The notes: generated by a model from the letters alone, not told the origin. Counted from the first letter of the stretch, positions 10,841-21,924 are shown. The stretch is DNA of 64,000 nucleotides from Neurospora tetraspora (GCF_033439725.1 NW_026944392.1:1-64000); one strand, 5' to 3'. Numbers and translations: made by a program.

Positions 10841-12348
10841 ATGCGCTTCCACCTTCTTGCGGGCTTGATCGCCTTTGGCAGCGGCCTCGGAGTCCACGCC
10901 GCTGGTCTGGCTGTTGCTGCGGTTCAACCCTCTGCTGCTGGTGAGTAGTTCTGAGTCCCGACTCCCTTGTTCACGTTTGTTCACGTTCACGAGTACCTGT
11001 CGCGGTGTGACTGTTCCGGGCCTCACCAGGATGGCTGTTTACACTTTCGCGCCACGTTCTATGCTCCCATTCTCCAGTTCAGAGTCCCTTCCCACGACCC
11101 GTTATGACCGCCTGCTAACAACTTCCACTTCCAGTCACAGCCCTCCCCACCGATGCCCGTCCCACCGACACCGGTCCTCTCCAGCCGACCATTACCAACA
11201 CCTTCCTCACCTCCAGCATCAGCGACACCGAGAGTGGCAGCACCCTCACCATTCCCTGGCCCATTTCCCCCATTCCTTCCAGCTCCTTCTCGGTTATCAC
11301 CCTCTCACCCTCGGCCTCAGCCACCCCCGTTTCCTGCCCTCGCGATAACAATACCTTCTGGACCGACCATGCCACGAACAATGTGTACCAACTCCAATGC
11401 GGTATTGATCACTATGACGGCGCGGCCAACTGGAACTTCAACGAGGGCATGAGGCACAGTTGGGAGGATTGCGCGAAGTGGTGTGCAGAGTATGACCAGT
11501 GTCTGGGCTTCAGCTACATTGGAGGCATCCCGTTGCAGCCTAATTGCTGGTTGAAGAACAGCCTGAGGGGACAGACGTTGAACTGGAACAGTTGGGCGGG
11601 CATGTTGGTAACTGGTGGCAATGCTGTTGCTGGACATGGTGATGGTGGCAAAAGTGCCGCCGCGAATACTGTTGCCGGTCTCGTGAAGGAGACAACTACA
11701 TTCCTGGCGGTTGCGGTTGATACGACTACCATGATTGTCGAGGGAACTGCGGTTACAACTGCTGTCACTACTGTTGTCACGACGGAGTTGGTGAAGCCCA
11801 TTGCACCTGCTACTACACTCAGCGTCGCACGGACAGGCTCAGCACTTCCGAATCCCACCGCCATCGCAGTGAGCTGCAATAACGAGACTTGGTGGGCAGA
11901 TGAAAGAGCTTCCTGGCGTGCCATTGAGTACTTCTGCAAGGGTGGTCACGACGGAACGTTCGGCGGCCATGCTTCTGACAAGATGATGCACGGGGAGAAC
12001 TCCATTGCTGCTGCCTACTGGCCCTACAACGGCACCACAGTCATCACCAGCGTCGTTTCCAAGGCAGGCTGCACCGTGACACTTGACAAGAATCTGTGCA
12101 TCCAGAGGTTCAGGGCGCCCATGTATGGCTGTGACTCGGATGAGAGGTACCAGAAACGTGGCGGATCGGTTTCTGATGGCTGCTCCGACTGGACTATCCA
12201 CATGCAGTCGTGGCCGAGTGTTGGACTCTGCCAGGATCCCGATCAGGACATGGCAAGTGCAGGTCTGTGTGCGACTTGGAGCACTGGTTACTCTTCGGAG
12301 TCTGCCGCTGGTGATGGCTTGAAGATTGATTGGTTTCCTCGTGGCTAG
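10841..12348 (+). CDS. Secreted cysteine-rich protein with a PAN/apple-like region
   Basis: Two exons are inferred, 10841-10940 and 11135-12348, joined over an intron with GTGAGT, GCTAAC and CCAG signals; the product has 437 residues. A signal peptide ends near VHA at residue 20. A Ser/Thr/Pro-rich stretch follows. A region with GIDHYDGAANWN, several CxxWC-like cysteines and LGFSYIGG resembles the PAN/apple fold of fungal wall proteins. A Thr/Val-rich linker then leads to a second cysteine-rich domain (WWADERASWRAIEYFC, about 120 residues) that I do not recognise. There is no clear GPI signal. It probably acts at the cell wall or outside the cell, perhaps binding carbohydrate; that role is inferred. 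It is next to the beta-glucosidase on the same strand but well separated from it. Confidence 0.75.
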
Positions 12349-13153
12349 AGTTGGAAGCGAGGGTTGCTGAAGACACAAGAGCGGTTCGTGGCGGCATCAT
12401 CATCGAGCATGTTCTCATGCTCTTCCCTTGCAGAACTTGCTTGCACACCGAATGACTGTGGCCCTTCAGATAGCAGAGCAAGTCCAACACTACAAGATGT
12501 AAAGATTGGGACTCATAGTAGGAGTCGCCCTAATGTGGAGGAAAGTGTTTGGTGATTTTGGCCTTTGGTCACCGTATGTACCTACACTACTCAGACATCA
12601 AAGTGAGCAATAAACAAGTCATATATCCGAGGTCAGGAAATTCCTGTCTTTCTCTGTCAAGGCGCAGGTTGCCGTTCCTGAATTGTGGTCATAGCCAGGT
12701 CTCAAGCGCTTGACTAGGCGCACGAGTATGTCAAGTACACCTCTCTGACTGAGCAAGTTCATATGGGGGGCCCGAGAATGCTTGCCGTACTTGTACATGC
12801 TAGCTCTCAGAGGTGAGTCCCCAATACCTGCCTTGCTTTCCATGCTTCTGTTAGGCCAGAAAGTTCGAATAGGGAACGAGGACAGAGACGGAAGTCGCCT
12901 TACGAAGGGTTCTCCGCCTCTCGCACATAAATCGTACATGTCCCCAGTTATTCTCCTCCCTGCTTTGGTCTCGGTTCCACATCAACTTTTTGTTTGCAAC
13001 TTGGATCACTTGTCCCCATTTTCCAGCTTTTGTTCTCGGCCAAACCACAGCAAAGGAGAATACTTGCACATTCTCGTTTCCCACGAACGTCATCAGCTAC
13101 AAAACCATCGACATTCCATCATACGTTCCCTCCACCACTTACCATCAGGCAAA
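12349..13153. other. Intergenic, nothing recognised
   Basis: Region between the PAN-like gene and the reductase gene on the same strand. A frame open upstream of the reductase start extends the coding frame but contains no conserved sequence. No repeat or RNA gene was seen. Confidence 0.45.
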
Positions 13154-14947
13154 ATGAACCCCCCGCCCTCCGTCGCCTCCCATCTCCGACTCACCCAACA
13201 AAAGCCATTGGTCTCTCGCCTTCTGGCCGTTAAGCCCTGTCCCAGCGGTCCTCCCTACACATCTAGTCTTCAAATCTCGCGCGACGATCCGTTCCCCGTC
13301 CCGGGCCCCAATGAAGTCTGCATCCGTACCCGCGCCGTCGGCCTGAACCATATCGACTGGAAGAACTTGGAGCATGAGATCATGGTCAAGCAATGGCCGG
13401 AAGTCCTGGGGTTTGAAATCGCGGGTGTTGTTGAGTTGATAGGAATGGATGTGGACGCGAGACTGAAGGTTGGTCAGGAGGTGTTTGGGCTGAGCGGGCC
13501 GGTCGGCGTGAGGGGTGGGCCTCCTGGGAAGGGGGGACCTGGGGGACCTGATGATAAAGGTGGTGATGGGAAGAAGAGTGCGGGCGAAGGAAAGGCGAAG
13601 AAAAGTGTGGGTGAAATATTGATGGAAGAGGCCGAGAAGGCAGACAGCAGACTAGAGGAGAAAGGGTTTTGGACTGGAAGAGCTGGTGGGTTCCAGGATG
13701 TGACGTGTGTGCACAAGAGTTGGGTTACCAGGAAGCCGGCAAGCTGGCTTTTTGAGTGGGCAGCTGGTGTCCCGTGAGTTTTTCCTGCTCCGCATTGATG
13801 TGACAACAAAGTGTTAATGAGATACAGACTGGTCTACATCACGGCTTGCTCGGCGATTGTATGCGGGCTAGGTATTCAACTGCCCTTCCTGGCGAACAAC
13901 AAGCCCGCCTTCGACGATAGCTTACATCTTGAGTCCCTGACAATCGATACGACTTCGCCCATCGCAACCCACAACGACCCCAAGAAAACCGGTGCCGATG
14001 AACTGAAGGACGTCCCTGAAAACAAGTTCGGCGTCAAGTCCGTCCTTGTCCTAGGCGGTTCATCGGGAGTTGGCGGTTCGGCAATCCAGCTCTTGCGCAT
14101 GGCGCTCGGCCCAAAGGCTGTCATCATCGCAACCAGCAATAACGAGGACTCCTTCCACTGGCTCCAAAAGTGCGGAGCCACTGCCCATTTACGTGGCGAA
14201 TTTGAAGCTCTTGCCGAGAAGGTCCGGCTTCTCACTGACGGAAAGGGAGTGGATGCCATTCTCGATTGCATTTCTGGGGCTGCTTGCCTTGATGATGGTC
14301 CCCCTACTCCACCGTCGGAATGGTCGGATGACGATGTTGAAACGAAGAAGAGGGGCAATGAGAAGGAGAATGTTCCTAAGGACGACAAGGATAAGGAAAA
14401 CAGCGGTCCCAAGACACAGCAGAAGAAGGACAAACCTGCCGCTGACACAGACAAGATCACCATCAAGGATGACCCGGAGTCAAAGATCACCATCAAGGAT
14501 GACCCGGAGTCAGAGATCACCATCAAGGATGTCCCAGAGTGTCAGACCACCATCAAGGATGACCCGGAGTCAGAGATCACCATCAAGGATGTCCCAGAGT
14601 GTCAGACCACCATCAAGGATGAGCAGGAATCGAAGGCCATGTCATTTTGGGACGTTTTTCGCGAAGATGGACCCAAGCTGTACGCTGAAGTGGCTACGGG
14701 TCGGAAAGTCGATGTCCCTACCGACAGGGGCATCAAGGCGACACTGGTTTTTTCAAGAATGATTTTGAGTCAACCCGGTGGTGAGCGCGCACTTCAAGAG
14801 TTACCGGCGTTGATTGAGTCAGGAGAGTTTATATTTCCGCACCCAGGAGGAGTTAAAGTTGTGGGCAAGGGGCTGGAGAGCGTTGCGCCGGCGTTGGCGG
14901 AACTGAGAGAGGGAAGCGGTGGGTGGAAGTTTGTGGTTGAGTTGTAG
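13154..14947 (+). CDS. MDR-type zinc-alcohol-dehydrogenase-like reductase with in-frame repeats
   Basis: Two exons (13154-13773, 13828-14947) encode 579 residues. The N-terminal GroES-like part shows VRTRAVGLNHIDWK-type sequence, an LGFEIAGVV core and QEVFGL. The Rossmann part shows VLVLGGSSGVGGSAIQLL near residue 280 and GVDAILDC. These are features of medium-chain dehydrogenase/reductases of the quinone/enoyl reductase group; no structural zinc cluster is seen. Two low-complexity insertions break the fold: a Gly/Lys-rich stretch in the GroES part, and a Lys/Glu/Asp-rich stretch of about 100 residues in the Rossmann part that contains six 10-residue repeats. The ATG was chosen because homology-like sequence begins soon after it. 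Substrate unknown; NADPH use is inferred. Confidence 0.82.
14461..14640 (+). repeat. In-frame 30 bp minisatellite in the reductase gene
   Basis: Six tandem 30 bp units, each coding for a variant of TIKDDPESEI. Units 3 and 5 share the variant DVPECQT, so part of the array grew by copying a pair of units. The last unit is diverged. The length is a multiple of three, so copy-number change would keep the frame. Confidence 0.95.
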
Positions 14948-16121
14948 TTTGTATGTATCTTTGCGTCCTTGTGGAAGGGGATGGAGAAGTATTTTTTCTC
15001 TTGCGTTGTATGCTTTGTTCGTGGCTCTGTTGTATTCGGGTTTTCCCACTGCTTCAAGTGGTGGTGGAGGTGATTTTGTGCCTGTTCAAGTAGTATGTAT
15101 CGCGTCCTTGTTTTCTATGATCATGACTTACAGTTAGACCTGGCTTCTCTCCGTATGTGATTTGGAGAACCCTAAGCATGGTTATACAGAGTTTGAATGT
15201 AATTGGGTTCGTGTTAGCTTGAAATACCAAAGTGATGTGGTGGTTCTGCTATGAAGTGTGGTCGACATCTGAGCTGTGGCGCTCAGGGGGTGGCTGGTGC
15301 AGTGTGGCGCGCCGCGCGCCGTCCAAGACGTAAATCAGACGCTCATTCTTCACGCTCCCAGGTGAGAATGCTTGTGTTCTGTCAACATGTGTTCCGGACT
15401 TTGGACTTCCAACCCCGGAATATTCGTGTTTCACGACATGTCTTGGGTAATCCTTTGACCAACCGGCCTTCATCTCATTCGCTGACACAAATTCTGTCCC
15501 ATGCACAGCATGAACACACGGGCCTCGCAGATTTCAATATGGCGCCGCCAATATTGTCTCGCCGACCGCTATCGGACCCCCTCTCACCTGGTTCTTCGGC
15601 ATGTCCAAGTCCAACGGTTTTGAAGTACGTACCACGTTCACTCTTTTCACACAAAATGAGCAAAGTGTTCATTGCCACATGCTTGCATGCCTTTGCTCTC
15701 AAGGGTTCACGTTTGAGATCGGACGGGTGGATTCCTCGAGACCCTGGAGTAGATCATAGCGGGTTGCACCGTTCATCTAGACCAGGTAACAGACCAACCC
15801 TGTGAGGAAGGAGAAGGACGCAAGCGCGTGGCCTAGAAGCAGGTGAATCCTTGGACCCGATGCAACTCCATCTTGAGGGAACGTGGTCCAGGGACCGACC
15901 AGGGTATATCGCTCGATAGTAGAGAGGCGAATACGTAGGTTGGTTCAGGTACGTGTTAAGCTATCAGCTACCTACCTTCTGTGTCGAGAGCACATGCAAC
16001 GCTGCGGCGAAGACCTTGGGTTCAGAATGTGCGTTAAAGCTCCCGCCCCTCGAGCTTCGTCAGACAGGCAACCTTGGAGGTTCTCACTCACTTGGCCTTC
16101 ATCCAGCTTCGAAATCACGCA
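14948..16121. other. Intergenic, nothing recognised
   Basis: About 1.2 kb between two genes on the same strand. It holds a short GC palindrome (GGCGCGCCGCGCGCC) near 15305 and no convincing gene, RNA or transposon end. Confidence 0.45.
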
Positions 16122-16712
16122 ATGACCCCAGAAGAGATACAAAATCAACCAGCGCCGGTTACAGAGGCACCTGCGGCAGAGCCCGCCCCGGCTCTCCCCG
16201 ACTATGTCCTTGACGAGAATGCCGTCTTGAAGGACGTCATTGACACCTGGCGTCATGGCCGAGCCCCAGATTACAGCAGAACCCGCAAGGTCTATGCCGA
16301 GAGTTCGTCCACCACTTTCACTGTCCCCTCCTACTCCCGACAGACACTGACGACCATACAGCAAAGAAGGCTTCTCACACCGCCGGCTCCCTTCCCGACC
16401 TCGTCGAAAAGCTTGTCAAGAACTGGGAAATCGAAGCATCATACAAGACTTCGCTCTCGGACTGGCGTACCATTGACGCCTCTTCCTACACCTTCTCTGT
16501 GAACGGCGGGCCACAGCAATCCGGAGAGCACATGCTGCAAGTCGGCACCTATAACGCCATTATCGAGCCTAACGAGTACTACTGCCCGTTCCATTCGAGC
16601 TTTGACGCGAGTCACAAGACGTTCAAGAGGATAATGCCGACTTTTGCTTGGGAGGTGCTGGAGGTGTTCAGTGGACCGCCGACGGTGACGTTCAGGTGGA
16701 GACATTGGGGTA

Positions 16713-19126
16713 GAGAAAACCTCAGCACACTCTAAGGTTAGCCTCCGTACACTCTAAGACCTATAAAAATATTAGGGTTAGGGTACCTAGTAGCCTATAA
16801 TAGGTAATGGTACTTGATATCTGAAATTCCCATTTTTAGCCGTGAAAATACCCCATTTCAATACACAAAATAATAATATACATTTTATGAAATTTTTAAC
16901 TAGTCTTTACAAACTATATACCCCTTTTTTAACTTGGCAATTTTAAATAATTTTGTACGTCGTCTTACTACCCTACAATACTACCCTACTAATTAACCGC
17001 GCTAATTCTATATAATTAATTAATATATATTAATTAATTGGTACTAATCTTAATATATACACATAATTCGCTATAGATAGCTACTAACCTTCCTGATTGT
17101 TATCGCGACTACGACGTAAATCAATTATAATTAATTTAATACATACCCTCTAAAATTTATTACGTAAATATTCGGTTTATGAAAACGTTAATATTATAAA
17201 ATTCTTTTAATACTATTAAGGAAGTTAGGAGATTTATACTAAAATAAACTTCCACCTCCCTACTCTTAACGGCTTAAACGGTAATTTAGCCTATTTTATA
17301 TATATAAAATAGAAGTACGGCTATAAAATAATAAAATCGTTTTAATCGAAAAAGAAATATACTACCCCTTCTAATATTTATACTAATTTTAAATAAACGC
17401 TTCCCTATATCTACCCCTATTACTCTCCTATATTAACCCTTTATTTAAAATGCAATCGATAAATATTTTATAGTTTTACTTATAATTATAAAAATTCCGA
17501 AAGGCCGCCCTTACAATATAAGCGGCCTCTTTAATTATAAAACTATTATTATACGACTTCTATAGAATATCCTTTAAAAAGGTTAGCCTTTTTAAAATAC
17601 TTCTTAAAATAAATTATAAGTAGGTTAACCTCCTTAATATAACCGGGTTATTAGAACTAATATATATATAATTCAATCTAATTAAATTTAGTTTAATTAA
17701 ACCCAACCTAATTAAACTTAATTTAGCTTACGTATCAACCCGCCTAGCTCTTAGGGCAAATTTACGAATATTATCCCTATTCTAATATTAATATATCGCA
17801 ATTATTCTTAATAAGAATTCGCTAAGCCCAATTTTAAAGTTTTAAATACCGAAAATACTATTATAAATACTATTATAATACCTACGAATAGGAAGTAGAC
17901 GAAATAAGGGGGGGAGGAAGAGGATAAGGAAGAAGAGGTATTTATTAATTAAAATAATAATATATAGAGTATTATTTTCGTTAGTATTAGCTTAATTCCC
18001 TAAAACCCGCTTACTTTAGTTTAATTAAGGTAAGTAATTAAATTAGAAGATTTAAATTTAGAATTTTCTAATTTACTTTCGTTTCCTACCCCTCTTTCCC
18101 TTCTATTCTCTTCCTCCTAATTCTTTATTATTTAAATTATCGAATTAAAGATATGACCCGTTAATAATATATAACAATTCCAACGCAATAACCTCCCCAA
18201 TATCGTATTATACTATATAATAAATAATAAATTAGGAAACGATAATTTGTTCCATAATAATATATAAAAGGATTATTTTAAGAAGGTTATTATAGAAGAG
18301 GAATAATTCGCCTAATTATAATTAAAAAAGGAGTTTAGGGAGTAAGCGGTTAAATAGGTAGAAAAGGAAGAATATAATATTTTTAATAACGAATACCCCC
18401 TATATAACGTAGATTTCGAGGAAGAGGAGCGCTTTATTAAGTAGCGGCGTACCCGCTATAGCCCTTATAAATACCCAATTATTAAAAAAGAATTTAGCCT
18501 ACTTCTACCGTATTTATATCGAAGGAGGAAGCTCTACCTATAACTTACTAATATTATTTATATTATTAATACTAGTATCGAATAATTAAATACATAGGAG
18601 AAACGTAAGAGGAGGAGAATAAGAGAGAGTTTATAGGATGAGGATAGTTACTTCGGGAGGGGATATAAGAACTACTAGAATAATAGGAATTCTTAAATTA
18701 TATAATAATATTTGCCGGGTAATAATAAGAACCTTATCGTATTAAACGGTTTAAAGTAGATATTACTAAGTAAATAAATAAGAGAGGGGGATTCTAGGCA
18801 TTAAGATTACAGACCGTAACTACTGTGACGGCGATATCGAGTTTGGGGGGTTTAGAATACTACGAAAAGTATTACGAATATCTGGCTAGGCGAGAACGAT
18901 GTTTCAAACATTGAAAAGACCCTAGATTACTATATAAAACGATAGTATTTATATGATAGCTGTTATATGGGTCTTAGATGTCACGGCGCTAGCGGACCAC
19001 TACACCCCTAGGCTATGTTCCAAAAGGATACAAGTAACCGAAGCTGGCAATTCGGTTGCTCAAGTGATCTTATATAGTTGCGACGGATGACCAGGCCGTC
19101 ACATTAGAGTGTGCTGAGGTTTTCTC
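16713..19126. mobile_element. Transposon with 23 bp inverted ends, RIP-mutated, 8 bp target duplication
   Basis: The two ends are perfect inverted repeats of 23 bp, starting GAGAAAACCTCAGC and ending in its complement. Directly outside lies TTGGGGTA on both sides (16705-16712, 19127-19134), an 8 bp target duplication inside a coding exon. Eight bp points to hAT or P-like families, but the ends do not begin CAG, so the family stays open. The inside from about 16740 to 18780 is extremely AT-rich, with many TpA and hardly any CpA/TpG, as left by RIP, and no protein can be read. A TTAGGGTTAGGG string lies near 16772. The last 300 bases are less mutated and hold an LTR-like block, so the unit may be composite. 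Confidence 0.88.
18824..19103. repeat. LTR-like block inside the split-gene insertion
   Basis: 280 bases starting TGTGACGGC and ending GCCGTCACA, perfect 9 bp inverted ends of the TG..CA type usual for fungal LTRs, with TATATAAAA- and TTATATAG-like boxes inside. It abuts the right inverted end of the outer element. No 5 bp flanking duplication is seen and no second copy is visible at the left side, so it may be a remnant of an LTR element nested in the outer one. It is a fossil; age unknown. Confidence 0.45.
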
Positions 19127-19394
19127 TTGGGGTACGATGAAGGAGGATTATGTGGGAACCAATAAGTGAGTAAGCCCGGTGAAGTGGGAGGTTAAGGAGC
19201 AAGCGAAGTGAATGCTGACTTTATAACCAAATAGGGATGGAGAGAAAGTGACGCTCAAGGCGCATGGTGGACCGATCGATATCGAGGGGATTGCAGTTGC
19301 GGTTGTGAACGACAGGCTGCAGTTACAGAAGGTGGAGGTGTTCTTTGATCCTATGATGATGTTCAGGCAGATGGAGAAGAAGGTTAATGCTTGA

Positions 19395-19792
19395 GGTTCT
19401 GACAATCCAGTTCCAGTGAATTGAGTGTCAACGCCAGTGGCGGTGTTGTTCATCTCTGATTGAGAAGTGAATGCGATTATACGTGTCTCCGGCCTTCCAT
19501 CGTCTTCCTCGGTCACTTCACCATCCTCTTCTCATCCCCGCTGTTATTCACCGTTAAGTGCCCTTCACAGAGACATTATCTTCCTGGTGAAAACCTTCAA
19601 GGTTTCATTATTTGGCAGTGGCATCACTACAACATAAAAACGCAGTCCATTGATGAATTTTTGCTCCTTGTTACATCAAACGTCCAACAATCGACCCCAT
19701 CCCTACTAGGTATCCGGTCAAAAGAAACTGCAAAACCACCCAACTACAAGCAAGACCAAGAGGTCACCATATCCCCGTCACAAAGAGTCAAG
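19395..19792. other. Intergenic and leader of small gene B
   Basis: Between the split gene and small cysteine-rich gene B. The right part is an A/C-rich leader of the kind that precedes other members of the family. The reading frame of gene B is open through it but no conserved residues appear before the Met-Cys start. Confidence 0.45.
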
Positions 19793-20029
19793 ATGTGCTA
19801 CACTTTTCTCGAATACAAGTACTGCGCACAAGGCGCCCGCTGTCGCGGCGGCTATGGCTGGGTCAATCGCCAGGGTCAATCCTACGCCAAATCCTACGCA
19901 CAGTTCTTGCGCACTCGTCGTTGCTACAACGCTGAGCGCGGCCATGACTGCCGCCAAAGAAGGTCTTTGGGACCTGGCTCCGAAATCAAGACCAGCGAGG
20001 AGACTTGCCTTGCTTGCCGACTCTGGTAA
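19793..20029 (+). CDS. Small cysteine-rich protein, family member B
   Basis: A 78-residue protein of unknown function, without signal peptide or membrane segment. It starts MCYTFLEYKYC, then has C-x2-G-x2-C, GYGWVNRQGQSYAKSYA, two central cysteines, LGPGSEIKTSEETC and a final C-x2-C. It shares a GPGS-D/E-IKTS block with member A and lacks any tail after the last cysteine pair. Seven or more positionally conserved cysteines suggest metal binding or a compact reduced-cytosol fold; this is inference. The start was set at the Met-Cys because all five members begin there. It is the most compact whole copy in the cluster. Confidence 0.7.
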   Translation: MCYTFLEYKYCAQGARCRGGYGWVNRQGQSYAKSYAQFLRTRRCYNAERGHDCRQRRSLGPGSEIKTSEETCLACRLW

Positions 20030-20835
20030 AGCTCAACGACGCCGGCACTACTGACCGGCCTAGGCCACAACTCCTCACCCCCAAAGAACACAGAAAGGAA
20101 AATTGAGCACTACAAGCGGTAACCCAATCCGACAGGAAAGGACCGGACACTTGGTTGACGTAAGGGATCGAAATTGGCTGTTGGAATCTTCCAACCTACG
20201 GAAGGAGTCAGGGAACGGAAGGAAAGGTGAGGGTCATACTCACAGATGGGTGTGGAGGGTAGTCAATGATATAGTACCCCTGCAAACCGTCTGTTTACCT
20301 GCCAGAGAGCCCAAGTTCTGAGACTGTATCGTGAATATGTCCATGTAAACATCCACTGGAGCAAGTAATATGAAGTAGGTAACACTTGGTGAGTTGGTGG
20401 GCCGAGTTTGTTTTTAATGAGTTGATAACTTGGCAACGGTTCGTGCCCCTGCAATGAACTGGACTAAGATACTCATCGGAGACTTCAATGCATGTTAACT
20501 GGCGAGACACTCCCACTTTCACTAGAACTCACGGCAAATTACAACGTTTTAATAGAATCACTCGGGGTCTTGGACAAAATGGAAGGCAGGGGCCTGGCAA
20601 GATGCTGTTTATTTCCCTATTTAAGTCGGTACCTTATTTTCGACGTTCGCTTGTAGTCCCTTCACACTTTGTTTCCTTCCCCTTGGCTTTCAATTTCCCT
20701 TTCCTCACGGTCTTTGCTTCCCTTTGTCATCATATCCCATTACTTCCCTTCGTTTGTGAGTCATGTTCCCGTTTTCCCTCTCAACCCAGACCCAAGTGTT
20801 CGGGTTCTGTCGACTTTCGAGTACCTCTACGGAGC
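20030..20835. other. Intergenic between small genes B and C
   Basis: Space between the convergent genes B (+) and C (-). A CTATTTAAG box near 20617 followed by a long pyrimidine-rich stretch resembles a plus-strand promoter and leader, but no credible gene follows. Confidence 0.4.
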
Positions 20836-21084
20836 TCAACGACGCGAGCTTCTTCCCCTATTGTAGTCCTTGCAGTCATCGCACCTGTCCTCGCTTTGCT
20901 TCGTGTCGGAGCCCATGTAGTCTAACCTAGTGCAACCACGGCCGTGGTTGTCGCAAGGTTTGCGATACTGCTCGATCCTGTATTCTTTGACATAGGTCCG
21001 GCCGCTGCGGTTGACCCAACCGTAGCCGGCGACGCAGTTGGCGCCTTCGCTGCAGTAGAGATACTTGTAGTAGTAGAAGCACAT
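20836..21084 (-). CDS. Small cysteine-rich protein, family member C
   Basis: An 82-residue protein in the opposite orientation to B and D. It starts MCFYYYKYLYC and keeps the family layout: G-x2-C, GYGWVNRSGRTYVKEY, central cysteines, a DYMGSDTKQSEDRC stretch and C-x2-C. It ends in a basic tail (NRGRSSRR). It is slightly closer in its C-terminal half to member D (YVGGDTNESDNMC) than to A or B. The frame is open 58 codons further upstream, but that stretch is a low-complexity Gln/Asn/Lys-rich leader, so the Met-Cys start was chosen. Function unknown; nuclear or nucleic-acid-linked action would fit the basic tail but is speculation. Confidence 0.68.
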   Translation of the reverse strand: MCFYYYKYLYCSEGANCVAGYGWVNRSGRTYVKEYRIEQYRKPCDNHGRGCTRLDYMGSDTKQSEDRCDDCKDYNRGRSSRR

Positions 21085-21924
21085 CTTGTCTTTGGTGTTG
21101 TTGTCTTGGACTTGTATGGGATTTGATCTTTGTCTTGGTGGTCTTGACTTGCGTTCTTGGTTGTTCTCGCTGCTTTGGTTTTGGATGCCCGCTGGGGAAC
21201 AAGTTTGAGCTCGAGTTGGAAGGATTCGGGCAATATTTGTACCTCCCGTAGGCTTCATTCTCCCAAATACTGGAAACCGAGTGCTGGTGAAGTGGGATAT
21301 CCTTTTGTGGGGGTGATCAACGCCTCGAAATCCAGTGAACAGTCCTGCTCTTCAGAGTAACAACATTCACTGCCGTGAAAGAACTCCTTCATAGGCGCCT
21401 TCACCCGATCTTCTGGCAAGGTTCTGCCGCCAAGGTCACAACCTGGGCTCCCATACAAGAGAATGATGCTCTGCAACATCACCGTTCGGTGGTGAATGGA
21501 ATCGAAAGGCGGCCGTTTACCAAGCACCCGGGCTCAGGTTCCCTATCACGGGAGACTATTCACTTGCAATGACCTTCACTTTCTCCACACCGTAGACCCT
21601 TCACGTAGATCTCTATTCAATCTCAAGAACAGCCACTGAACAATTCACCGGGCTGGATAGAAAAGAAAGTAGGTATTTAACAACTCCAACTTTTGCCCTG
21701 ATCGAATCTTTTCCTCCAACCCAAACCATCCAACGCAAACCAGAAGTCCCAAACCAGAAGTCCCAAACCAGAAGTCCCAAACCAGAAGTCCCAAACCAGA
21801 AGTCCCAAACCAGAAGCCCCAAAACACCACATCCAAGCACACAGGTAAGGACCAAGACACTGTCAAAGCCCCAAACACAGAGCATACAGGTCACTAACAA
21901 CGCAACCAACCAGAAACAGCCAAG
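21085..21924. other. Divergent intergenic region between small genes C and D
   Basis: Shared upstream region of C (leftward) and D (rightward). It contains a TATTTAA box near 21675 that could serve D, and the 14 bp tandem array described separately. No other gene was found. Confidence 0.45.
21737..21820 (+). repeat. Six 14 bp tandem repeats in the leader of gene D
   Basis: Six adjacent copies of AAACCAGAAGTCCC; the last differs by one base. The array ends about 100 bases before the start codon of small gene D and probably lies in its leader. The purely A/C-rich character matches the leaders of genes B, C and E, and a single related unit (AAACCAGAAG) is seen in the leader of gene E. Confidence 0.95.

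Larger units (their letters stand above)
16122..19394 (+). pseudogene. Pathogen-related-protein-like gene (SnoaL fold) split by a transposon
   Basis: The gene pieces are 16122-16302, 16362-16712, 19135-19165 and 19235-19394. The first intron ends with CTGAC..CAG and the last has GTGAGT, GCTGAC and ATAG. The pieces encode LPDYVLDENAVLKD, GSLPDLVEKLVKNWE, SYTFSVNGG, KTFKRIMPTFAWEVLEV and, after the insertion, MKEDYVG and AHGGPIDIEG. These match the fungal protein annotated as pathogen-related protein, a SnoaL/NTF2-like fold of unknown enzymatic role. A 2.4 kb element lies in the exon just after RWRHWG and is flanked by an 8 bp duplication of coding sequence. Apart from the insertion the frame continues on both sides and would code for about 240 residues, so the insertion is the only visible damage. 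The gene is most likely inactive. Confidence 0.9.

Noticed and set aside
10311-10868. 185-codon frame upstream of the PAN-like gene
   Set aside because: Ser/Arg-rich reading of a pyrimidine-rich leader that overlaps the start of the real gene in another frame.
16765-16785. TTAGGGTTAGGG string resembling telomere repeats (a similar CCCTAACCCTACCC occurs near 39870)
   Set aside because: Only about two units each; too short to be an internal telomere array.
20488-20925. 145-codon frame with a TATA-like box, antisense to the end of small gene C
   Set aside because: Hydrophobic Phe/Leu/Ser-rich reading of pyrimidine-rich DNA; no conserved residues. The overlapping minus-strand frame clearly belongs to the small cysteine-rich family.
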